Origin: Tribonema minus
Lineage: Eukaryota > Sar > Xanthophyceae > Tribonematales > Tribonemataceae
Direction: 5' to 3'
NCBI GenBank assembly: GCA_017506865.1
Contig: JAFCMP010000040.1
Location: 1-64,000 of the forward strand
DNA length: 64,000 nucleotides
In this document: piece by piece, positions 56,135-64,000 of the stretch
Layout of the letters: every line of letters starts with the position of its first letter
How positions within the stretch are numbered: position 1 is the stretch's first letter
The notes under the pieces: generated by a model
Told to the model about the DNA's origin: nothing
The model's input: only the letters and a program-made list of their open reading frames with translations
Databases searched by the model: none
Made by a program: the position numbers and the translations under genes

Positions 56135-59100
56135 CTATGGCCCCGTCAGCGCGCCCAGAATGGTCTCGAAGAAACCGCCGCCGGGCAGCACACACGGCGC
56201 GCCCACCGTGGCCGAGCACGTCTGCGTGAACTTGGACGTGCAGCACGCGTCTTCGCCGCCAGGGCGCAGCTCGCAGCCGGTGCCGCCGCACTTCTTGCAG
56301 GACGCCTTGCAGCAGAACGTGTCCGCCTGGACGCCGTCGCGGCACACCGGCTTGGCGCCTGTTGTGGTTGGAGGGGGGGGGCGGGGGGTTGAGAACGTGT
56401 TCGTGGTCAGAGGATGGATGCCGTAACGGGGGGGGGGGGGAGTTGCGCGCGTGTGCGTGGTCAGTAAGTGGATGTCACGTGCAGCTTGAAGCGCGTCAGG
56501 GGGTGCAAAGGCCTTGTGGGCATGTGCTCCATCAGCAGGTGAGTGCTGCGAGAGTAGCTCTGCAAAGGCGCAGTTTCTCAGCAGTGAGGTCGGTCACATG
56601 ACAAGGGCAACTGTGGTATGGCCATGCGATCATCACCACAGACTTGGAATTGATCGTACCGTGAGCGACAGGCCCTGCTAGGCACACGTGCAGCATCAGA
56701 ACTTGAAGTTGGTGGCCACACGCAAATGCAACAGGCGAGAAGTGTCACCGTCGCCGAGCCTCACACCACTGCATACTGCACCACTACGTCTCGCTGCGAT
56801 GCCAGCACAACGCCACACTCGCAGCATCGGCAGCAGTTCTCTGAGACACAAGACGCAAGCGCCACGGCAACACGCAAGCACGCATCAGCAGCTCTCAGTC
56901 ACACCAGCAGCAGCATCCCACACAGCCAACTGCAGCAGCAGCACTCACCCGCAGACGCCGTAGGCTCCGGCGTCGTCTCCGCCACAGTTGGCGCGGGCGT
57001 GTCCGGCGTCTGCGGCTCGGGCACCGGCGTCGGCTGGGGCGTCTTGCTCTGCCCCGGGTACTCTACGGGGGCGTCCACCGAGCCCGCAGGCTTGTCGGGC
57101 AGCTTGTAGACCATGCCGTCGCCCCACTTTACAATGTAGAGCTCGCCGTCGCCGTCCTGCGCGAGGGCGGAGATGTAGAAGCCCGTGGTGGCGATGACGT
57201 CGCTGTCGTTGGTGCCGTCCGCGTTCTTGAAGATCCTCAGGATGAGGCCCTGCTGGTAGTCTGCGCGTGCGCGGGGGAGTGCATGGGGAGGCATGAGTCA
57301 GCGGTCGCTTCGCTACATACTGCTGTGACATGGTGGCAGGCGATGCTGCGGTCCAAGCCACGTGTGAGAACACTGTGGCAATGCTCAATCAAGGCAAGGC
57401 CATTCCATCATTCCATCAGATCCCCCAAAGTGCGCCGTGCGTGAAGTTTTGGGGGCCACAACTTCAACAGCGGCGACGCACCTGCAAAGATGTACTGGCC
57501 GCCGTACTGGTCCGCCTGGCTCTTGCCGCGGTACACGTAGCCGCCCGTGACGCTCTGCCCCGTGTACGGCTTGAGGGTGCACAGGGCGTCGCTGTCGGGG
57601 GCGTGGCAGTACTCGTACTCCGGCTGCACAAAGGTGATGTCGGGGCTGCCCAGGTCGTTGTAGCGCGTGCCTTCGAAGTTGCGCCAGCCATGGTTCTCGC
57701 CCTTCATCACCTTGGTCACCTGCGCGAATGCAAGCGGGGGTTGACAGGGGGGCAGCGCTGCTCAGCACTGGGGCACACGGCAACATTGCTCAGCAGCGGC
57801 AGCATCGCTCAGCAGCAGCAGCACTGCTCAGGAGCGACTGCACTGCTCAGCAATGGGCGAACCCCTCTCAGCAATGGCAGGGGCAGCAGCGCTCAGTGCG
57901 AAGCGCCCGTATCTGAGGTGTGATCGCGCAAATGATGTATGGGGGTGTGCAGACAAGTGCAGTACGAAAATAACAGTGTACATTTGGGGCATGAGAGTCG
58001 GGTGGTATCTACATGAGCAGTGCATGCCCGTCGCGAAAGACAGCTCGGTGAACTTGGAGACGCAACTTAAACAGTCATATTTCTATGTCGCCCCAGATGC
58101 TCTGGGCAAGGCATTCACGAGGAGGTGCGCCTGTTGGTGAATGCACACATGTGGAAGAGTACCTGAGCATTTGTGGCATCATCATGTGACGTACCTTCTC
58201 CACCTTGTCCTGGCCCACGTCTCCACACCACAAGCGCGGCTTTTCAATCTTGGCCTTGTCGAATGAGCACCTGTCAGCACGAGAAGCAAGCGCCGGCAGT
58301 CTGGTGAGGAGAACACAGAGTGGAAGCTCCTTTGCTCGAGCAGAAGTTTGCACCTTGGGGTAGACTTGTGCACTTGTACCCATTTACAACACAGCAGCGA
58401 CGACCACGTTGAGTGAGCAACCCACAACACAACGCCTGCATTCCAGCTGCAACACAGGTGCTGTGATTTACACAAATGCGCCTCAGTATGTGCCTCTACG
58501 ATTGGCGTTGCCAAGTGGCGACCATCGGTCAGAGCATTCATCGAGTTCACAACCTCACGCCCCACGCTTTCATCCTCGCTTTTTAAACCTCAACTCACCT
58601 CCAGGGGTTTCGGAAACCGTAGGCAAATACCTCGTTGGGGTCCTTGCCCTTGATACGCGGGTTGTCGTCAGGGATGGTGTACTCCTTCACGGCAGGGTCC
58701 GTCGACATGCGCAGGCGCAGGATCTTGCCAAACAGCTCACCCCTCTTCTGAGCGCTGTTGCTGGGGTTGTTGGCTGCGTCGCGAGTCGACCGAGGGGCGA
58801 ATACGCACAGAGGATGAGGAGTCAGCGCAACTGCAACGAACACTGAATGAAGTCTGCCGCGTCAGATATTGAATGAAGTGATGATGCCGTACAAGGGGGT
58901 TTGCCAGATTTTGGTTTCAACAGTTCGAGAAGTGGCTTGCGCCTGAGAGCAGCGCGCGAAAAAGGCAGGCCAACAGCAACGCTGCGTGATGCACACTTAT
59001 ATTTTGCTGTGACGCGACAGCGCATGCGAGCAAGAGACGGCATCTGACACTGATATTGATCCTGGACTAGTTAGTTCATGGCGCAACAGTTCAGATCTGC

Positions 59101-62100
59101 AACACACATCACGTTCGAGCACGCAGGGGCTGCCTGCTGCAGTCTGAGCACCTCCATAGCAAGGGACAACAGCAATCGCGCTCAGCACCAGCCAAAGGCA
59201 CGTATGTATGCATGGCACACCAACACACTCACCGTCGCCGCCGTCGCCAACAGACACGTAGAGGTCGTAGTACGCCTGACCAGTGGGCTTGAGGTAGTCC
59301 CCGGGCGCAAACTGCAGCGAGCCGCCGTTGTGGTTGGGGTACGGCTTGAGCAGCGAGAAGATGCGGACCATACTGTCGGCCGTAGCCTTGGCGTCCCCCG
59401 GCGTCCACTTGAGGTACGCGATCGTGGCCTTCATGTCGTTATCGATGAAGTAGATGTAGAAGCGCTTGGAGGTCTTGAAGTCGGGGGAGAAGGCCAGCCC
59501 CAGCAGGCCCATCTCGCCGTACATCATCACCTCCTCGTTGATGTCGATGACGGTGTGCACCTTGTCGGCCGCGGGGTCGTTGTCAATCTCCAGGATGACG
59601 CCGTTTTGGTCGAGCATCCACCTGTGGTAGGGGGGGGGGGGGGGGGCAAGGGGGTGATGACGATGGAAGCGGTTGCGAGGGACACAAGACAAGGCCTCTG
59701 AGAGCGGATGAAGCAGGGCCAGTGCATCACAAGTTGAACACCAAAACAATGCTCAGCATTAGGATATCATTGTAGTGGCGTGTTGCAGCACCATTGGCAA
59801 TCATAGTCACAAGCAAACCAGGAGAGATGACACACACTGCATCTACCAACTAACCCTAACCCTAACCCTAAGCATGCCTACAGTAGACAAGCATTGCTTC
59901 ACACAGGCAGCGGTGCGGTTGCTGGCACACAATATTGCATAGCCTGCCATTTCTTTTGCGACAGACAAGCCTTGCATAGCAAGAGCACGGCCGCCATTTC
60001 GCAAAAGCAGTGCTCACCATTTGTTGGCATCAGGCCTGATGAACATGCCCACTGGGAGTTGTGGCATCTGCTTCCAGAGGTTGTTGAAGTATGGCGTCAG
60101 CTCCGTCGACGCACCTGCAATCTGCACGCGAGTGACAACCACAACCACAATCGACGCAAGAGAGAGCGTTATTCATTGTTATCAGTACAAATCAAGGCTT
60201 CCATCCGTATGGGCCCCTGCATTGTGCAAAGCATGTGAGAATAAACGCCGGTAGACAACAAGCCAGAATAAACCCAGCGCGCTCACCGCATTTAAGTGGT
60301 TGAGTGACACTAACTGCCACGTCACATGGGTAAACAGCTTTGCCAAAGATGCAAAAGGCGTCACACAGCTGATGGCTGCACCTCACTTCGATCAATAAGA
60401 AGTTATTTAGAAAGAGGAAAACATGCGTCCCTCATCCTTTACAGACATTGCAATGTCATACTCACGGGACCATGACCCGAGCTGCCCCAGCGTTTGCCAC
60501 ACTGTTTGCGATTCCCCCTCCCAGCATAAGGGGTGCTATGCCTGTAGAGTGCACTTTGCCTGCTGCTGGTTCTGCTTCTGTGCTTGCCTTCCACTGCCAT
60601 CGCCCATCCCTCTCCAGCCCCCTCTCTCCGCAGCGCTCACACGCAATGTGCACTGCATGTGCACTGTAATGCAGGCTGCGGGTGTGCGGCGCCCCCCAAC
60701 ATCCACGGTGCAAACACTACCCGCATGGCAGGCTGCCTCAAATACTACAGTGCCTGCCTTCAAAAGGCTTCGAGTGACGGGTGAGAGAGGATGGTCTCAG
60801 TAGCAGAACATGGCCGCTGCATGCTGGCCCGTCTAAACAGTCAGTGCAACAATGTAAGGATGGCTGCTGCGGCTACAAATCGCTGCTTCTCTACTGCAAT
60901 CTACAAAAAGCCGCTACCAGGGGGGTCAGCTTTGCAGCGTCAGCAGCACTCACCGAGTCGTCAACGGGGTAGCAGTAGTAACTGTCGCTGACGTGCACTT
61001 CGCAAAAGTTTGCAGGCAGCCCCAGGTCCACCTTGCAAGCGTCAAAGTACGACTTGCAGAAGCCCTTGCACATAATGGGCAATTCCGATCCGTCCGGGTG
61101 CAGGTGCACGGCATAGGGCTCGCAGGTTGAGCAGGCGACCTGCAGCGGCAAGAAGAGGCATGCAAGGACTGCAAGTGAGGTGGATGCTGTGCATGAGCAG
61201 TGGCACAAGGAGCCTTCGCACCGGTGCCTTGGCGTGAGAGCATCGGGTCCCTCGATCTGCAGGAAAGTCATTGCTTACATTGTTTACGTGCATCAAAAAC
61301 TTCAGTCACCGGGCTGAACTGGTGCCAAGAGCGGCTCTTGTGTACTAAGGCTCATAGGGGAAGAATGCTCCAACAACTCCAAAGGCACCTCCAAAGGAGG
61401 TGTCAAGGCTAGAGTGGAGACCAGCATGTACATAAGAAATTTGTGAGTAGACTTGGAACGACCACACTAAGAGAGAGACTCCCGCAAGAGCAGGGTCAGA
61501 GCATTTGCGGTCTATGCCAAATATAAACTACCAGAGATCAACAGTCACAACTTGCAGCCCATCCATGTACATGGCAACCACCACACGGCGTGGCTCATCT
61601 GGCTTGATAGCGCTTTGGCATCAGCTTGGTGAGGATGCAATGCATGATTGTAAAACAGCCTCAGCGCGCGAGCTGTGCGCAAAGTGGCGATTCTTGAACG
61701 AGTTTTATGCTTGCATTTCACCATAAAGCCTCCTTGCGCACCTGCTCTTGCAGCTTGGCACACTTTTCCGACATGTTTGGGTAAATGTCATAGTACGTCG
61801 CCTTGACTGCTGCTTCTTGCTGTGCATTGCAGCAGGATCCCTTGTCGTTCCCTGCCCTCTTCACATGTGTGCAAAACTTCAGCTCGGCCTTCAGCGCCAT
61901 CTGCATCACACAGACACGGCGAGAAGTAGGTCCAAGTGAGGTGAGGAACGCCGACGAATTCTGCAGATGAGGAATCAACGCGCAGCTCGCATAAGCTGAC
62001 AGACGACCAATACCAATACAAGAGCACGCAGCTTGTGTCGCGTGTACGTGCAGTCGCCGTCATGAAGGCACATGGACACAACGGAAATCGGGCCCAGAAG

Positions 62101-62405
62101 TAAAAACTCGTGCTGCTAGTGCAAGCTGCGTATCACTGTGGCAGTATGTGTTGAAACGAACATGCGTCCATGATGGAGTCATGCAGACATGGCAAGTAGC
62201 GTGCGCGCTGCGATTGCATAACGCCAACTGGGACGGGTGAATTTGTGGAGTAGGTACCCTGCGATCTGAGCGAATGCACGGGCGCGCCAGCGCTTGCGAT
62301 ACTTACCACTGGCGATGAGTCATCCTCGCACAGCGGATGAGACACTCCTTGTTGAAGCTGCAGCGCCAGCAGCAGCGCCGCCACGCCTTTTGCGTACAAG
62401 CCCAT
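56135..62405 (-). CDS. Secreted HHIP-like protein: folate-receptor-like domain, glucose/sorbosone-dehydrogenase-like propeller, Cys-rich tail
   Basis: Ten exons join in phase: 62405-62307, 61900-61742, 61139-60954, 60121-60018, 59621-59233, 58773-58599, 58270-58195, 57719-57482, 57260-56949 and 56358-56135, giving 653 residues. The N-terminus is a signal peptide (MGLYAKGVAALLLALQLQQG). Exons 2-3 are Cys-rich and folate-receptor-like (CTHVKRAGNDKGSCCN, MCKGFCKSYFDACKVD). A GSDH/HHIP propeller follows (MGLLGLAFSPDF, DLYVSVGDGGD, ELFGKILRL, GENHGWRNFEGTRY, GGQYIFADYQQGLILRIF). A Pro/Thr linker then leads to a domain of repeated CC...C..CGG..C spacing (CCKASCKKCGGTGC, DACCTSKF). HHIP and HHIPL proteins have the first two domains; propellers of this fold often bind calcium or a quinone cofactor. 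Substrate or ligand is unknown. An extracellular or cell-wall location is inferred. One intron ends in a long C tract. Confidence 0.92.
57755..57900. repeat. GCTCAGCA minisatellite in an HHIP-like gene intron
   Basis: About eight degenerate copies of (A/T)(C/T)TGCTCAGCA with short CAGCAGC spacers. The motif, or its complement TGAGCACTGCTG, recurs elsewhere in the window in both introns and exons. Confidence 0.7.
59628..59646 (-). repeat. Oligo-C (minus strand) polypyrimidine tract
   Basis: About 18 G on the plus strand; in the minus-strand transcript this is a C run closely preceding the acceptor of the exon starting at 59621. Confidence 0.95.
59850..59871. repeat. CCCTAA tract, about 3 units
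   Basis: CTAACCCTAACCCTAACCCTAA lies in an intron of the HHIP-like gene. Confidence 0.95.
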
Positions 62406-63267
62406 TCTCCACCTCCGAATATAACGCTGCACTGTGTGTCAGGACGCGCTCGCGCCTGCCCTTGATCCAAGAGATTGCTTGCGTGCAGGCTTCGCCACCG
62501 ACTGTGTGTGCAGACACACCACTCCGGATCACACACAGGCGCTAGGGAGTCGCAGCGCCTTGTGCTGCGCGCCTTACCCAAAACTGCCTTGGTTCCCCCT
62601 GGTTTTGGAACTCTTCGCTAAGATCACCCCATGACTCAGCCGGTCATGCTGATCAGCAGCGCAACAACACGCGCCGCGTGCGGGGATACGAAACTCCGTA
62701 TGTGCGAGGTCCACTAGGATCGGATCCCCGTTCATGTGGTGGTGGCCCCTCCTAGTGTGCGCTGCTGCCCAACGGCGGCCGCCTCCACAGCAGTTGAAAC
62801 ACAACCATGCTGGTATGCGGACACGTTTTTGCGCGCGGCTTTCATCCGGAGTGCAGTATACGTAGAGTCGCTTTCTCTTTTCAGCCCACGCTGGCGTACT
62901 GCATAGCAAAGTCCCTGAATGACATGACATTGTCTTGTTGCATGTACAGCATGCATGCATGAAATCCGGCAACCGCGGCATCTGAACCAGCATGCAGCGA
63001 GGCAGTGTCGCTCTCATGCTTGTTGACAACGATGCATGCTATCAACCTGGTCTACTCCTCAGCACATCACATGCAGCCAAGGATTATTACATTTCAACTT
63101 TAAAATGTAGTTGATGTTCTGGTGGTGTAGTTTCTCAACCCTCTCAACGCAACGTTAACCTGCGAGCTGCCTGTCCTCCAGCTGTGAAAAGTGAGGTTGA
63201 GGGCTCTAGACACAGTGTCGTGTGTACAAACACATTTATTGCTGCAGTGCCTGAGTGGTAGGGCGGC
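62406..63267. promoter_or_regulatory. Divergent intergenic region with presumed promoters
   Basis: It separates the start of the HHIP-like gene (-) from the start of the LRR/FNIP-like gene (+). No coding sequence is supported. An open minus-strand frame at 62574-63029 has no recognisable features. No clear core promoter element could be assigned, so the role is inferred only from gene orientation. Confidence 0.35.
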
Positions 63268-64000
63268 ATGCAGCAGGCACGGGTTAGACGCAAGCCTGGG
63301 GTGGCGTGCAAGCAGGACGTGCTAAAGGTCATGGCCGCCAGGCGGCTGCTTCCGCGGGCCTCTTGGAATCTCAGCAGGGATCTCAGGGTGTCTCTGAAGC
63401 CGAGCGTGCACCTGAGGGTGACCAACGACAACGCGGCGCTGCTCCCGATCCTGTTCGCTTTCAAGACCGTGCGGGCGGTGACCCTCGAATGGGTCCCTTC
63501 ACAACCCGCTGCTGGGCGTGCCCTGGCCAACCCGCCTCGAGTGCCTGAAGATCATAGACAGCCAGGACGCCGACATAGAGGGTATCTGTCTCCCCCGGGG
63601 CCTCGTCGTGCAGGAGCTGGACGTCGTCTATTTGCAGCAAGACGACGACGAGGCCCTGGGACTGGGCCCATTGTGGCTCGAACAGGTCCTGGACGGCCTG
63701 GGAGCGCTGAAGACGCTCAGGGTAGACATGACGGATTGCCTCGCGACGCTGGCGAGGGTGACGGTGCCTGCGGGCGTCGTCGAGCTGCATCGGCAGGAGG
63801 GCGGAGAGGTGGAGGCGAGCGAGGGGGGTGGGGCGCCGCTGCCTGGGGGCCCCCTGCCCCTGCTGGAGGGCTTGCAGACCCTGCGCCTTTGCGATGTGCC
63901 CCTGAGGCAGGTGCTGCTGCCGGCGTCGCTGACGTCCCTGACGGCGTGCCGCTTCGGCGCCGCAGCGGACGTGGAGCTGGCGCTGCTCCCGAGCTTGCAC
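63268..64000 (+). pseudogene. LRR/FNIP-like repeat protein, frameshifted and cut by the window end
   Basis: From ATG 63268, just after an in-frame TAG, a frame reads about 75 residues including DNAALLPILFAFKTVRAVTL. The similarity then continues only in the next frame, from about 63482, with NPLLGVPWPTRLECLKIIDS, GLVVQELDVV, LEQVLDGLGALKTLRV and LPASLTSLTACRFG. That second frame is blocked upstream by a TGA at 63479-63481, so the shift must fall between about 63482 and 63500. The units resemble FNIP or leucine-rich repeats (protein-interaction solenoids). The first frame stays open to the window end but turns Arg/Gly-rich and implausible. Either the gene is broken, or there is an assembly error or programmed frameshift. 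The sequence runs off the window. Confidence 0.6.

Noticed and set aside
63461..64000. Open minus-strand frame rich in Gln and Arg
   Set aside because: The plus strand encodes clear LRR/FNIP-like units here; the minus frame is their shadow.
1..64000. tRNA, rRNA, CRISPR arrays, intact transposons or viral genes
   Set aside because: None could be supported by reading the sequence; a covariance-model and repeat-library search would be needed to exclude them fully.

Overview
This is a nuclear segment from a eukaryotic alga. Genes are split by GT-AG introns, coding DNA is GC-rich, there is no operon structure, and the proteins are eukaryotic (eIF5A, an HHIP-like protein, an F-box/ankyrin-like protein). 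One gene encodes a bacterial-type sigma-70 factor whose N-terminus is a signal peptide ending ARA, followed at once by Phe. That is the 'ASAFAP' plastid-targeting signature of algae with a complex red plastid. A dihydroneopterin-bypass type PTPS, Trp-Leu-His-rich ankyrin-like repeats and an FNIP/LRR-like protein fit a photosynthetic stramenopile of the xanthophyte/brown-alga kind. That lineage call is an inference.

Layout. 0-4 kb: an F-box/ankyrin-like gene (+) between two diverged copies of a ~210-bp segment carrying the PTPS promoter and first exon. 4.07-7.1 kb: PTPS (+, 4 exons). 8.56-9.88 kb: eIF5A (+, 3 exons). 12.4-18.2 kb: an 8-exon 2OG-Fe(II)-oxygenase-like gene (+). 19.4-33.4 kb (-): a giant modular, low-complexity protein gene whose central exons, with their introns, were duplicated in tandem and whose 3' exon holds Gln/Pro repeat arrays. 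33.6-43.3 kb (-): many short, phase-compatible exons of one or more unrecognised genes, perhaps the 5' part of the giant gene. 43.7-46.0 kb: weak plus-strand coding signals. 46.2-49.1 kb: a TRIC/UPF0126 membrane protein (-, 4 exons). 50.9-53.0 kb: the plastid sigma factor (-, 3 exons). 53.8-54.6 kb: two small convergent hypothetical genes. 56.1-62.4 kb: a secreted HHIP-like protein (-, 10 exons). 63.3 kb to the end: an LRR/FNIP-like gene (+) with an apparent frameshift, cut by the window edge.

Reading frame and splice phase were followed through every intron for PTPS, eIF5A, the oxygenase-like gene, the TRIC gene, the sigma factor and the HHIP-like gene, so these six models are internally consistent. 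The non-coding DNA has several striking features: many interstitial TTAGGG tracts, including inverted ones and one flanked by a 10-bp duplication; tandem duplications that copy splice sites into introns; near-pure oligo-C tracts next to 3' splice sites; a recurrent AAGTTGAAGTT-like motif; and a recurrent short palindrome of the form GTATACTTNGAAGTATG. The genes look like independent housekeeping, plastid, secreted and lineage-specific functions, not one pathway.
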